A stretch of DNA of 64,000 bases from Branchipolynoe longqiensis. Taxonomy: Eukaryota; Annelida; Polychaeta; Phyllodocida; Polynoidae. The DNA lies in the NCBI GenBank assembly GCA_030323885.1, contig CM059196.1, positions 44,354,793-44,418,792 of the forward strand, in the 5' to 3' direction. A program made the translations under genes and the position numbers. Below, one piece after another: positions 49,900 through 54,747 of this stretch. Below the pieces are notes generated by a model that had not been told where the DNA came from, ran no database searches, and saw only the letters and a program-made list of their open reading frames with translations. The number at the start of each line of letters is the position of its first letter. Positions within the stretch are counted from its first letter, which is position 1.

Positions 49900-52722
49900 G
49901 CTTTAAAATTAAATCTGTTTAATTAGTCTAATACAACTACTAGTACTACAACTGTTTCCTTTGTAATATAATTAACTAGATTGGTGCGATGTTGTATCTT
50001 TGCAATTTTGTGTATGGACATTGTTCCAGCCAGCAAGTAAACATGTGGTAACTGGATGATAGTTCCTTCTTGTGTAACCATCTCAAAGTGTGATTACGCT
50101 TTTGGAACAGACTTCCACCAACAGCTCCTTTTTCACTTGTGCAGCTCGTGTGTCTTTGGAAGAGATAGTGCTTCCTACAATACTAATGTCTATGTTAATG
50201 TTCCTCTAACATGAACTGTTTATTGATTCAATTTCACTTTTGCAAAGTAAAAAGCCTTCTAGGTAGTTACTTTGGACTTGTTTTTATAGTTTAAAATTGA
50301 ACAAGCTGTTGGTTTCGAATTTTCGTAATTTTTTGTTGTAATTAAAGTTGCATAATCCGATGGTTTTGAGGTACCGACATTCTTTAGATGAATATATCAG
50401 GTTAATCCTCATAATATAATTGTCTTTGGTTTGGAGTAACATATATTTTAAAGAGTTAGTTTTGGAGATTTGAAGGGAAAACATGCCAAATTAATTCTGA
50501 TGCACACACCGAAATGCTGGACTGGGCGCGGTGGCCGAATCGGTAGAGCACAGGCCTCGCGTGCGGAAGATCGGGAGTTCGCGAGTTTGGTTCCCGGTCG
50601 AGTCAAACCGATGACTTAAAAATTGATACTTGTCACTTCCTTGCCTGGTGCTCGGCATTATTAGGATACGGCAAGGGCTGGTTAGCTCAGTGTCAGGATA
50701 ATGTGACTGAGTGGGATATCGGGTCATGGTGCCAGCGGCCTGATTTCCCAGTGGGGCAGCACTATAAAATCGCCATGAGTGCGTACTGTCACAAGTCGGT
50801 ACCCATCCTGATATGACCTTAGATGTTGCTAGGACGTAAAACAACAAACAAAACCGAAATGCTGGACTTCATAGGGTTCAGCAGTGACAGGTCTGGGATA
50901 GATTATAACGATGAATCTAATATTTTTATCTAAATAAAATGTATTAAGTCAAAACTATCGGACTATATTACTTGAAGTGGTAACTTGTTATTTGTGTCAA
51001 TATCACATGGCATACAGCATCTGAAAACGATTGCTATCAAGTTGACCTGCTACAGTCCACCATTAGAAGTAGGTTTAGGGGCATGCAAATATTACTTCAA
51101 AATTTGTTAATTTTCTGAACTCATGTATTTTCACACAACTATATGATTTGAGTCACTCAAACCTCCAAACTGCACCTCAGAAACTCTTTCTTGGCCGGTA
51201 TATACATCACAATATGTGTATATAAACACAATTGATTTTTCTTCCCCACCTGTGCGATAATTTGTCCTAGTTAGAATTCAACTTTGAATTAAATGATCTT
51301 TTCATTGTTTGTCTGCTGATAGTGTGGCAATTAATACTAACCACGAAGCAGGATATCATAAGCCATAATGCACTTCTATTTCTTTATTCAAATTCATTCA
51401 AAATAAAGTAGTGACCAGATGTGATGGCCAAATGAGTTGAGCGTCTTGTGTGGTAAGTCATGGGATTCAAACGCTAGGTTCGAACTATGGCCAAGTCCAA
51501 GTAATGACTTAAAAATTTATGCTTGTCGTTACATAGCCTGGCACTCGGTATTAGTAGGATAGGGTAAGGAGCAGTAGAATGAGGAAGGTTAATTGCCGGA
51601 GATTGAAATTTCCATTGAATGTAATAACAAGATGCGTCTGGTGGTAAAAGAGAATGGTGTTCATATCTGTAGTTACTTTTGGACTTCGAGCTTCTTCATG
51701 TGTTCAGACACTCCATGCCTAATTAACAATTTTACACCAACGATAGTTTAAATTTGACAAAATTAGCAATTCTTTTTCCATAAAAATAGGAAACAAAAAT
51801 TATAATTGTTGATAATTTACCGGAAATCAGGTTTATCAGATTTTTGTTCCCAAATCCTTTAACAATTTTTTTTTATCAGAGACACATATTATCCCTGTAT
51901 TACGAACTATAAGGTCAAGCGAATACGATCATTGAGCATTTAAGCTTTTTAGTTATGCGAAGATGAGTGCAGGTATGAACACTTCTCTTCCGCATTTAAT
52001 TTATTTCTTCCATCCAATTTAATATGATTCTAAGTGAGATTACATCTGAGCAGGAAGATTTAGTTTGACTAAGATATCCAATCCTTCATATTGACTAAGA
52101 TTCACGAGAACCTATAAGTAATATCATCTTTCCTGAAAGCCTTAGTTCTACTAATATATCCCTTACATTCTATTTATTAAGATTCTTCGTAATGCGCTTG
52201 CTCATCTTACTGATAGGACTTGGGGAGGAAATTACCAAGCATAATCTTATTGGTAAATGAGTAATGGCGATGAGTAATCTGTGCATTACTGTCACTCGCT
52301 TACAACTGTACATACTACTTTCTCCTGGATATTAATGAAGGAAGACAAAAGAATTATTTACGTTATTTTGGGGTTTTAATTCAGTAAGCCTCTCACAAAT
52401 TGTAATTTTGATTGGATTTTACCTCTTGGTTGTGCTTATTCTATTTGAAACAAAGGAAACCTCCTTTTCGGGCAGCAACGCGGTTACACGGAAGGTATCA
52501 ACGACAAGCATGAAGTCCTCGAAGGGCACGGTGCAACTGGTGACCATGACATGCACACCTGGGGACTCGAAGCAGGCTGGCAACAAGCCCGTCAACGGCA
52601 ACACTGAGCTTTCGCCCTGGCACGTGACCTCAATGAGCCCGGAGAAGGAGCAGGAGCAGCTCAAGACTCCGCTGCCACAACCGACACTCGCCAGGCGGGT
52701 GCACCTCACTACTGAGTTGTGA
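1847..52722 (+). CDS. EPB41L5: EPB41L5/Yurt-like FERM-domain protein, 14 exons in window, 5' end missing
   Basis: This entry is the span of the split gene; exons are listed separately. Joined, the exons give about 890 residues after a 2-base codon remainder. Seen: FERM F2 end and F3 lobe (exons 1-5), basic FA segment (exon 6), MKCNILKA signature (exon 8), acidic exons 9-10, a 326-residue P/T/S-rich exon 13 with NPF motifs, and a C-terminal TTEL. From memory, the F3 and FA segments match vertebrate EPB41L5 closely (motifs [46 protein letters not shown]), and less closely EPB41L4B. Known for the family: a cortical/basolateral scaffold that binds Crumbs-type tails through FERM and regulates polarity and actomyosin. 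The start codon and F1 lobe are upstream of base 1. The EPB41L5 versus EPB41L4B assignment rests on recall; an invertebrate may have one pro-orthologue. Confidence 0.9.
2396..2814. mobile_element. TIR element with TTA duplication
   Basis: Ends gtggtatttattctgtca and tgacagaataagtctac are near-perfect inverted repeats, flanked by TTA on both sides. The interior has the word gtcaaatgacagcaa. Related fragments lie at 10895-11060 and 41370-41530. Confidence 0.7.
2889..4489. repeat. 63-bp exact direct repeats enclosing a 1.5-kb GC-rich insertion
   Basis: Bases 2889-2951 and 4427-4489 are identical over 63 bp. Between them lies a GC-rich insert made of two inverted arms plus tandem repeats. The duplication is far longer than a normal transposase target duplication, so a recombination or segmental-duplication origin is likely. 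Confidence 0.9.
2952..4426 (-). mobile_element. GC-rich palindromic promoter-like element
   Basis: On the - strand it begins ggtcgtaatgcgaagcatt, runs through GC-rich sequence, then ccttataagg followed by ggcctccctcaggcactc. The second arm (about 3000-3181) inversely repeats the first (about 4159-4345). The middle has (GGGCT)n at 3241-3318 and about four copies of a repeat of 140-170 bp. A related copy is at 34138-34440 (+). TATAAG followed about 26 nt later by TCA resembles a TATA/initiator core promoter (inference). The Pro-rich - strand frames at 3048-3767 and 3764-4159 are repeat by-products as far as I can tell. Confidence 0.65.
4578..4621 (+). repeat. Tail-only SINE insertion with 13-bp TSD
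   Basis: About 44 bp beginning gaccttagatgttgctaggac and ending in an (acaa)n-type tail, flanked by atgaggtactgtt at 4565-4577 and 4622-4634. It is a fully delimited retroposed copy of just the SINE 3' end. Confidence 0.85.
4766..4853 (+). CDS. EPB41L5: Exon 2: FERM F2/F3 junction
   Basis: Acceptor gttgattgcag, donor CAG|gtaggg, ends in phase 0. The peptide [18 protein letters not shown] then [12 protein letters not shown] is one of the most conserved stretches of the family and opens the PH-like F3 lobe. Confidence 0.95.
5098..5405. mobile_element. TIR element, CAGGGCCGCGTTCA ends
   Basis: cagggccgcgttcaaagt at the left; ctctgaacgcggccctg at the right. 308 bp, interior rich in gcgacg/cgccg words, no transposase. 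No clear target duplication. ORFs across it are non-coding by-products. Confidence 0.75.
6424..6512 (+). CDS. EPB41L5: Exon 3: FERM F3 lobe
   Basis: Acceptor ttaccatctttcag, donor TTCTG|gtatgt, phase 0 to 2. Encodes [20 protein letters not shown] then [10 protein letters not shown], the central F3 beta-strands. Confidence 0.95.
6895..7198 (+). repeat. tRNA-derived SINE, diverged
   Basis: Has the core words ccagtggggcagcact and gatatgaccttaaatgttgc and an acaacc-type tail. The A-box end is degraded. Confidence 0.75.
7426..7495 (+). CDS. EPB41L5: Exon 4: FERM F3 lobe
   Basis: Acceptor tgtggttcgcag, donor GAACAG|gtgagt. The first base completes the Trp codon left by exon 3. Encodes [18 protein letters not shown] then EDDEQ, typical F3 strands of EPB41L5/4B. 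Confidence 0.95.
7600..7845. repeat. Minisatellite in intron 4
   Basis: Imperfect repeats of cacttacccatactgac / tcctctgcatcctcac up to the exon 5 acceptor. Confidence 0.75.
7851..8017 (+). CDS. EPB41L5: Exon 5: end of FERM F3
   Basis: Acceptor ttgtgttcgcgtag, donor ATATAG|gtcagt. Encodes [20 protein letters not shown], then [17 protein letters not shown], then RLGSRFRY. This is the C-terminal F3 helix and the start of the FERM-adjacent segment. Confidence 0.95.
8577..8925 (+). repeat. tRNA-derived SINE
   Basis: A-box-like ggatggccgaataag, B-box-like gggttcgaaccct, the conserved core (cctagcctggcgctcagc, tcccagtggggcagcact) and an aacaaccaac tail. Confidence 0.85.
9100..9775. repeat. About 130-bp direct repeats flanking AAGGCCTTGAA-type repeats
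   Basis: Segments near 9110-9235 and 9645-9770 share gattcccatga.ctctgggca and cctataggttg. Between them lie words of the form aaaaaggccttaaat. No coding signal. Confidence 0.7.
9791..9947 (+). CDS. EPB41L5: Exon 6: FERM-adjacent basic segment (3' end uncertain)
   Basis: Acceptor tctgtcttctag. The first T completes a Ser codon, giving YSGWTEFQQ and then the basic [17 protein letters not shown]. In Yurt/EPB41L5 this FA segment is an aPKC/PKC-regulated region; RRSV and RKAS fit basophilic phosphorylation sites (inference). The donor is not clear: TCA|gtacac at 9947/9948 is weak but keeps frame with exon 7 if that begins at 11155. An alternative, AAGA|gtgatc at 9897/9898, gives a phase that no visible exon 7 acceptor matches. 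Confidence 0.75.
10310..10525. repeat. (CCCCT)n-type low-complexity tract
   Basis: Pyrimidine tract of cccct units. Long Pro/Ser or Gly/Arg open frames on both strands are artefacts of it. Confidence 0.95.
10895..11060 (-). mobile_element. Fragment of the TTA-flanked TIR family
   Basis: gctgtcatttgacacaaat and catatgacacaaatctgac match the interior of 2396-2814 in reverse orientation. Confidence 0.55.
11155..11386 (+). CDS. EPB41L5: Exon 7: Ser-rich linker
   Basis: The open frame [13 protein letters not shown], then [16 protein letters not shown], then [17 protein letters not shown] resembles the NNVSTQSNGS region of EPB41L5. Donor AAGG|gtacgc. A stronger-looking acceptor (ctcctcctccccag, exon from 11148) needs a phase-2 upstream donor that I cannot find. 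Acceptor cccaag, with exon from 11155, is weaker but phase-compatible with 9947. An unseen small exon between the two is the other possibility. Confidence 0.75.
11571..11888 (+). repeat. tRNA-derived SINE
   Basis: Starts gacgcggtggccaaatcgg (A box). The B box is partly deleted. Core present; tail aacaaacaacaaacaa. Confidence 0.85.
12014..12214 (+). CDS. EPB41L5: Exon 8: MKCNILKA signature
   Basis: Acceptor tatttcgacag, donor AAAG|gtaagg, phase 1 to 1. Encodes [17 protein letters not shown] and [25 protein letters not shown] motif after a DVN-x-F-x-NNQ stretch is, as I remember it, characteristic of EPB41L5-type tails. Confidence 0.9.
12215..13603. other. Intron 8, first part: no gene seen
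   Basis: Unique-looking AT-rich intron sequence with a short G-run at 12905. I found no exon with matching phase and no recognisable element. Confidence 0.6.
13604..13932 (+). repeat. tRNA-derived SINE with internal duplication
   Basis: A box ggctgaattggtaagagcgc, then core and tail ggacgtaaaactccacc. The word caggtcatggtgctggtcgcc is tandemly doubled at about 13769-13818. Confidence 0.85.
14632..15063. mobile_element. CATAGTCCGAT TIR element with inserted SINE tail
   Basis: Ends aagttgcatagtccgaag and catcggactatgcagc. A SINE tail (gatatgagcttagatgttgc) is embedded at about 14885-14945. Confidence 0.75.
15240..15350. repeat. C-rich low-complexity tract
   Basis: Runs of C with interspersed A and T. 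Overlapping frames are not coding. Confidence 0.85.
15768..16087 (+). repeat. tRNA-derived SINE
   Basis: A box tagaatcggtagagcgcagg, B box gggagttcgaatcccagc, core, tail aacaacaaacacaaac. Immediately preceded by a reverse SINE tail fragment at about 15735-15760. Confidence 0.88.
16088..16385 (-). repeat. tRNA-derived SINE, inverted neighbour
   Basis: Reverse orientation: catatcaggatgggtac through ctgccccactgagagac to tggccactgc. It lies tail-to-tail with the copy at 15768-16087, forming a roughly 600-bp inverted pair. Confidence 0.85.
16570..16932 (+). repeat. tRNA-derived SINE, near full length
   Basis: The best reference copy here: gggatggccgaatgagttag (A box), gtgggttcgagtcccggtc (B box), then the core with cccagtgggacagcac, gatatgaccttagatgttgc, and a (acaa)n tail. 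Confidence 0.9.
17190..17240. repeat. (GGTGA)n microsatellite
   Basis: About nine ggtga units, followed by a gga-rich tract to about 17300. Confidence 0.92.
17605..17645. repeat. (TA)n microsatellite
   Basis: Two short alternating ta runs. Confidence 0.85.
18065..18500. repeat. AT-rich minisatellite, about 30-bp unit
   Basis: Imperfect repeats of aaaggtgtgaattaaaaat with agcttatta. The following 18965-19195 is an (AAT/AAC)-rich simple repeat. Confidence 0.8.
18965..19195. repeat. AAT/AAC simple-sequence tract
   Basis: Dense aataat, aacaat and ataataat words; the Ile-rich open frame here is an artefact. Confidence 0.88.
19570..19858. mobile_element. hAT-like non-autonomous TIR element
   Basis: Ends cagggtccgta and tacggaccctg. 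289 bp. Interior repeats of aaagccttgaa. The CAGGG ends suggest the hAT superfamily (inference); the flanks share only part of an 8-bp duplication. Confidence 0.7.
20155..20480. repeat. (CCCT)n microsatellite with TCACTCA flank
   Basis: Long uninterrupted ccct units from about 20298 to 20372, then degenerate copies; preceded by cactcaatca repeats. Confidence 0.93.
20674..20719 (+). CDS. EPB41L5: Exon 9: 46-bp acidic microexon
   Basis: Acceptor ttctgttgacag, donor GATAG|gtgagt, phase 1 to 2, in frame with exons 8 and 10. Encodes [15 protein letters not shown] plus a split Ser. Flanked by introns of 8.5 and 11.8 kb. Confidence 0.85.
21140..21720. repeat. Minisatellite, about 20-bp unit (cctagatattcagc)
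   Basis: Dozens of imperfect copies of attcctagatattcagcc, decaying toward 21720. Confidence 0.88.
21960..22200. repeat. TA-rich tract
   Basis: Dense tatata/atatat sequence within intron 9. Confidence 0.8.
22658..22893. mobile_element. hAT-like TIR element with GGGCAAGTT hairpin
   Basis: Ends cagggtaggcc and gtcccaccctg, flanked by gctgg on both sides (22653-22657, 22894-22898). It contains the hairpin aacttgccc/gggcaagtt at about 22687-22708. No transposase. Confidence 0.7.
23310..25440. repeat. Composite satellite (CATCAACAGTA), about 70-bp higher-order unit
   Basis: About 2.1 kb built of roughly 23-bp sub-units sharing catcaacagta. Three variant sub-units (ending tacc, tacacacc and tagttaat) alternate in fixed order, giving a unit of about 70 bp. 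A second variant unit (acctgcaccatcaac / cattacttaat) is interspersed between about 24150 and 25080. Confidence 0.93.
25440..26160. repeat. Diverged satellite flank (cacccaatacatcatcaaca)
   Basis: Continues the catcaaca theme with a different unit, cacccaatacatcatcaac. Open frames of Thr/Tyr/His-rich peptides here are artefacts. Confidence 0.85.
26340..26535. repeat. Minisatellite (gatatgtaaggtgtcagta), left part
   Basis: Units of about 35-40 bp. The same unit resumes at 27480, so the array is split by the element at 26538-27477. Confidence 0.85.
26538..27477. mobile_element. Long TIR element, TCAGAA-type ends
   Basis: Left gtcctcagaagttgtttacc and right ggtacaccgtttctgagaac are imperfect inverted repeats. 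The ends resemble those of 30211-31162. No long ORF. Confidence 0.6.
27480..27690. repeat. Minisatellite (gatatgtaaggtgtcagta), right part
   Basis: Continuation of 26340-26535, with an internal (ca)n run at about 27587-27605. Confidence 0.85.
27895..28085. repeat. (CTTC)n microsatellite
   Basis: About 150 bp of ccttccttcc, then ctttc variants and (cact)n. Confidence 0.95.
28915..29260 (+). repeat. tRNA-derived SINE
   Basis: A box ggatggccaaataagctgag, then core and tail gatgctgccaggacgtaaaac. Confidence 0.85.
29667..30016. mobile_element. CATAGTCCGAT TIR element, intact
   Basis: Left aaagttgcatagtccgatgg, right catcggactatgcagcttt. About 350 bp. Best copy of the family in the window. Confidence 0.85.
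30211..31162. mobile_element. TIR element TGGGTCATTCTCAGAA with nested element
   Basis: Ends tgggtcattctcagaa and tttctgagaatgaccca, flanked by TATA (30207-30210, 31163-31166). It contains the CATAGTCCGAT element at 30661-31013, so the outer element is older than the inner. Confidence 0.85.
30661..31013. mobile_element. Nested CATAGTCCGAT TIR element
   Basis: Left ttaaaattgcatagtccgat, right catcggagtatgcagcttt, entirely inside 30211-31162. Confidence 0.82.
31180..32405. repeat. 31-bp minisatellite (gtctgtcattatata cagacaacctg)
   Basis: Dozens of 31-bp units, most regular from 31840 to 32390. The unit is not a multiple of three and no frame bias is seen, so the 226-residue open frame at 31793-32473 is accidental. 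Interrupted by 31378-31569. Confidence 0.9.
31378..31569. mobile_element. pogo/Tigger-like non-autonomous element
   Basis: Ends cagcaaaccctctctaactg and gagaggttttactg, flanked by TA (31376-31377, 31570-31571). CAGTA-AACCTCTC ends with TA duplication are typical of the pogo/Tigger branch of Tc1/mariner. 192 bp, inserted in the 31-bp minisatellite. Confidence 0.82.
32471..32563 (+). CDS. EPB41L5: Exon 10: Asp/Glu-rich exon
   Basis: Acceptor gcttgcccccag, donor TACAG|gtttga, phase 2 to 2. Encodes [19 protein letters not shown] then [12 protein letters not shown]. It lies about 70 bases after a 31-bp minisatellite whose open frame is accidental. Confidence 0.88.
32735..32785. repeat. (ATA)n microsatellite
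   Basis: About 14 ata units after a gta run. Confidence 0.92.
32908..32970. repeat. (CCCACA)n microsatellite
   Basis: About ten cccaca/ctcaca units. Confidence 0.92.
33555..33775 (+). repeat. Degraded SINE
   Basis: gtgaccgagcggtgcagtgc, ggcagcactataaagc and cactgccacaagttggtacc match the SINE core; the tail is lost. Confidence 0.65.
33835..34136. repeat. Minisatellite (gattaggtaatagactag), left part
   Basis: Units of about 50-60 bp with gtcagaaattatgtcag. Resumes in degraded form after 34440. Confidence 0.85.
34138..34440 (+). mobile_element. Second copy of GC-rich promoter-like element
   Basis: Begins ggtcgtaatgcgaagcatt, GC-rich body, then ccttataaggtcgcc, ggcctccctcaggcactc and cccagctcttccttttcag. 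Matches the outer parts of the 2952-4426 element in opposite orientation. It splits the minisatellite, so it is a mobile insertion rather than a CpG-island promoter of the host gene. Confidence 0.72.
34441..34600. repeat. Minisatellite (cacattaggtcagaaatta), right part
   Basis: Same unit theme as 33835-34136, more diverged. Confidence 0.75.
35475..35876. mobile_element. TIR element, gagttccgctg...aaggaccaacggaacttgg
   Basis: Left gagttccgctgctctctg and right tgaaggaccaacggaacttg are inverted repeats extending about 80 bp, including cagcttcagcttacaca opposite gtgtaagctgaacctgtg. Related to 49034-49735. Confidence 0.75.
36105..36405 (-). repeat. Degraded SINE, reverse
   Basis: agcaacatctgaggtcctg, ttatagcgcttccccactga and gactcagtcggggattgaac match the reverse SINE tail, core and B box. 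Confidence 0.65.
36933..37004 (+). CDS. EPB41L5: Exon 11: small charged exon
   Basis: Acceptor ctcattgtagcag, donor AATGG|gtgagt, phase 2 to 2. Encodes [18 protein letters not shown] then GNVNQN. Frame agrees with both neighbours. Confidence 0.82.
37145..37200. repeat. (GATGGT)n microsatellite
   Basis: tgatggtggtggtgatg units after exon 11. Confidence 0.85.
37259..37629. mobile_element. Degraded CATAGTCCGAT element with tail-only SINE insertion
   Basis: Left gttgcataacctgagttttg, right catcagattatacagcttta. Disrupted by the insertion at 37527-37563. Confidence 0.65.
37527..37563 (+). repeat. Tail-only SINE insertion with 13-bp TSD
   Basis: 37 bp starting gaccttagatgttgctaggac, flanked by atcaaatctaggt at 37514-37526 and 37564-37576. 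Starts at the same SINE base as the copy at 4578. Confidence 0.88.
37743..38408. mobile_element. TIR element C (CTATCACACTACG ends), ACGT-word interior
   Basis: Left cccctatcacactacgacg, right cgtcgtagtgtgacagggcc, TA on both sides (37741-37742, 38409-38410). 666 bp, filled with acgtaacg/cgtacgtt words and long imperfect inverted repeats. No transposase. Confidence 0.82.
38881..38974 (+). CDS. EPB41L5: Exon 12: Ser/Pro linker
   Basis: Acceptor gttcgcccatag, donor CGCGTG|gtaagt, phase 2 to 0. Encodes [16 protein letters not shown] then [24 protein letters not shown] is a short Pro-rich, SH3-ligand-like stretch (inference). Confidence 0.85.
39655..39814. repeat. Minisatellite (ttcagctggagtaacttccg), left part
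   Basis: Roughly 22-24-bp units; resumes at 40378. Confidence 0.88.
39817..40375. mobile_element. TIR element F (ATGCTGCGTTCATA ends) with shared module
   Basis: Ends atgctgcgttcatatgaact and ggaccgtatgaacgcagcat, TA on both sides. 559 bp. On the - strand, about 40020-40190 holds the module also found in 46246-46834 and 63477-63938. It splits the minisatellite. Confidence 0.85.
40378..40540. repeat. Minisatellite (ttcagctggagtaacttccg), right part
   Basis: Continues the array left of 39815. The Ser/Gly/Val frame here is a repeat artefact. Confidence 0.88.
41370..41530 (-). mobile_element. Fragment of the TTA-flanked TIR family
   Basis: gctgtcgtttgacacaaat and aaagtgacaggaataaa match the reverse of 2396-2814. 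Confidence 0.55.
41755..42065. mobile_element. TIR element E (CCAGTCACAC ends), GCGACCACTTT words
   Basis: Left agctccagtcacactatgg, right gtagtctgactgggg, TA on both sides (41753-41754, 42066-42067). The interior is made of gcaaccactttg and its inverse caaagtggt. 311 bp. Confidence 0.8.
42345..42366. repeat. Poly-C run
   Basis: About 18 consecutive C. Confidence 0.9.
42774..43751 (+). CDS. EPB41L5: Exon 13: long Pro/Thr/Ser-rich exon with three NPF motifs
   Basis: Acceptor tttctttctattag, donor GTGATT|gtaagt. It is 978 bp, 326 codons, phase 0 at both ends. The peptide is low-complexity and probably disordered, rich in PTT/TTT runs. [15 protein letters not shown] and TNPFHP each contain Asn-Pro-Phe, the core ligand of EH domains (Eps15/EHD/intersectin type). 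The frame stays open past the donor to 43997, but the consensus donor and the change to unrelated sequence favour splicing at 43751. Being a multiple of three, it could be skipped without loss of frame. Confidence 0.88.
45145..45598. mobile_element. TIR element D1 (CTGTCACATTACGGCGTATGG)
   Basis: Left aggcgctgtcacattacgg, right gtaatgtgacagcccctt, flanked by TA (45143-45144 and 45599-45600). Interior made of catacgct/gcgtatg words. Its right end is tandemly doubled (about 45515-45598). Confidence 0.88.
45601..46057. mobile_element. TIR element D2, inverted copy of D1
   Basis: Begins aggggctgtcacattacgg, ends gtaatgtgacagcgcctt, then TA (46058-46059). It is an inverted near-copy of D1, differing by an expansion of gcgtatgcgta units at 45915-45980. 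D1 and D2 share the single TA at 45599-45600. Confidence 0.88.
46246..46834. mobile_element. TIR element (GACTACATCACGGTTC) with shared module
   Basis: Ends gactacatcacggttc and gaaccgtgatgtagtc match exactly, with TA on both sides. 589 bp. Module at about 46556-46720 (+). Confidence 0.87.
47020..47096 (-). repeat. Possible second tRNA-like SINE head
   Basis: Reverse complement has an A-box-like taggctaatggttaggg and B-box-like gggatcaagtctcac with the right spacing. Not the main SINE family. Could be a degraded tRNA pseudogene. Confidence 0.4.
47975..48445. mobile_element. TIR-like element built of GAAAACGTTTTC words
   Basis: Left ccggtgtaacgatttcaatt and right ggggggaaatctttataccgg are imperfect inverted repeats. 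The interior repeats the palindromic word gaaaacgttttc with aattccc. Confidence 0.6.
49034..49735. mobile_element. TIR element (gttttccgagttccgctggtcc) with nested SINE
   Basis: Left end gttttccgagttccgctgg, right end ccagcgaaacttggaaacac. Same family as 35475-35876. The SINE at 49354-49650 is inserted in it. Confidence 0.8.
49354..49650 (+). repeat. 5'-truncated SINE with 12-bp TSD
   Basis: Flanked by tccactgcataa at 49342-49353 and 49651-49662. Lacks the A box, keeps B box, core and tail. Confidence 0.9.
49807..49900. repeat. (TA)n microsatellite
   Basis: Alternating ta with small interruptions. Confidence 0.95.
50343..50974. mobile_element. CATAGTCCGAT TIR element with nested SINE
   Basis: Left taaagttgcataatccgatgg, split after atgctggact by the SINE, right atcggactatatta (diverged). 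Confidence 0.75.
50524..50852 (+). repeat. Full-length SINE with 16-bp TSD
   Basis: Flanked by accgaaatgctggact at 50508-50523 and 50853-50868. Starts gggcgcggtggccgaatcgg. The perfect TSD shows target-primed (LINE-type) insertion and sets the true SINE 5' end. Confidence 0.92.
51413..51571 (+). repeat. 3'-truncated SINE
   Basis: A box gtgatggccaaatgagttg and core to aggatagggtaagg, then stops abruptly. Confidence 0.75.
52456..52722 (+). CDS. EPB41L5: Exon 14: terminal coding exon, ends in TTEL
   Basis: Acceptor ttgaaacaaag; the first AG-ended site after the tract, at 52384, would give an immediate in-frame TAA. Phase 0. Encodes [20 protein letters not shown], later [19 protein letters not shown] and RRVHLTTEL followed by TGA at 52720-52722. 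T-E-L fits a class I PDZ ligand (S/T-x-hydrophobic). I saw no AATAAA in about the first kilobase downstream, so the 3' UTR end is unplaced. Confidence 0.82.
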   Translation, partial: ETSFSGSNAVTRKVSTTSMKSSKGTVQLVTMTCTPGDSKQAGNKPVNGNTELSPWHVTSMSPEKEQEQLKTPLPQPTLARRVHLTTEL

Positions 52723-54560
52723 CGGGAGCACGTAGTGCGCCTCCCGATGTCACTATTTTCAATATTGTCACCACTGTCACTGCTGTCACAAGAAGGCGCA
52801 TCCATCTAACCAGCAAATGTAATTGTGAGTGAGTGTTGCATCTTGGAGGGCTCACTGAAGCCGGAAGTTAACGGAACAGTTACTGGTTGCCATGGCAATA
52901 ATGGTAATGATGCACTCACCAATACAGAGACATCTCATTGTTTTCACATTTGTGACATGAATTATGAACGCTTACCAGTTACCATGGTATTCGGGCATGG
53001 CAACGTGTTGTCATGGTAACGACGCTATCACGAACCAGCACAGGGACTTACTGTTGACGCATTTTAAAAGAAAAAAATATTTCCAAAGAGACAATGTTTC
53101 CAGAATGTTGGAACAAGTGTGGTTGTTGTCACTAACAGTTCTGGTTAGAATTAATGCTTCTTCGCAGACACTTTGATATGTGTGTACATACGCATTATCA
53201 CTGTACCAATGGTGTATCTGGGCAGAGCATGTATGACGTCACAGCTTATTTTCTTATGGTGTATGCATAATGAGGTTAAAGAAGACATGTGTGTACCGGG
53301 CGGATAATATTACCTGTTTCATTGCAGAAATATTCCCAATCGTCATTACCATGACCACCAGACCCCTGAGCCCCATTGACCTTGACCCTGTAACCCAAGG
53401 TCACCAATAGTTCAGGTGTGGTTTAGCCATAACTCGCCAGAACATCACCTATGTACTTAGACGTATGCTTAAAAGTGGCATACGTAAGTCGCGTACTTAA
53501 AGATACATACTAAAAGTTGCATACTTAAGGTTGCATACTTATGGTCGCATACTTGGAGCTGCATACTCAATGTCGCATACTTATTACCTTATCCCAAATG
53601 TTTGTCTCCCAAACACATCCATACTAATGTAAATGTACACAAAATAGGTAAACACGCATGTAAATATTAATAAGAAGACGGTCTGTTTATATTTTATGTG
53701 CGACCGGGCTTGATCGCGAACAGCTCATTGTGTGTGTACTCGCACATGCTTTGGCTCTGAGTTGGTAGTTTGATGGTGCTGTGTAGATGTTCCACCTCAG
53801 CACCTCACTTCCAGCGCCTTATCGAACGGATGTCCTGAGGACCTTCTCTCTTGAGTTTGTTCTTGAGGTCCGTCCTTGAGCTGTCAATATGTCCACAACA
53901 ATGACTGCCTGCCTTATATAGCCATCCATCCATTCATCAATCCATCATGCATATTCCAATCCCATTGGTTAAGCAACTAACCCAGCCTTTATCTGCCCGA
54001 CCGCCTGAACAGAGCCTTTATCTGCTTGACGGCCTCTAAAGAGAGTTGATCTGCTTGACTCCCTTAACAGAGTCTTTATCTGTGTAACCGCCTTCACATA
54101 TCATTTATCCGCTCGACCGCCTAAAGAGTCTTGATCCCCCAACCGCTTGTACTGAGCCTTTATCGGCTTGACCACCTCTATAAAGCCTTTATCTGCTCGT
54201 CTGCCTCTACAATGCCTTACTCCGCCCGACCGCCTCAACGGAAGGCGATCCCACTTCGTCCACCTTGTTGCCACATAAATAATAATGTTCGAAGCAAAAC
54301 TTGAAGGGAAAAAAATTTATCCATACAGCACCGCTTTGTGACAATATTGGTATATTTTCTGATCACTCGATAGGAGAGTTTTTTTACCCCCTACTTAGAT
54401 GTTGAGGTTTTATTATGTCCCACAGACATCCGAGATGAGAGTACCTGCACATCTTAATTAATGTCTAGTCACGTGACAGACGCCAACTAGTGCTTAACCA
54501 CTAATATTTAGTACATGGCTTGTTTTCCCATTGAACGCTGGGATTATTTCATCAACAGTG
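52723..54560. other. 3' UTR and downstream minisatellites
   Basis: The 3' UTR begins after the TGA. At 53450-53590 there are repeats of catacttaaggtcg; at 53985-54240 there is a minisatellite of about 33 bp (ctttatctgctcgaccgcct). No further exon recognised. Confidence 0.7.
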
Positions 54561-54747
54561 GGTGCCATTTTATTTTTCAGAGCAGACAACAATTTGAAAG
54601 GTTGGCTAGGTCTGTGGTGAGTGAAATTGTGAGTGTAACTATTGGACGAGTGCGTGCTTCTGTGATAGGTGCCCTGTAACTAAATAACGGTTCTAATATA
54701 TGTTTTCTCGATTTTAAACAGTAAGTTGACATTACAAAAAAGAAAAA

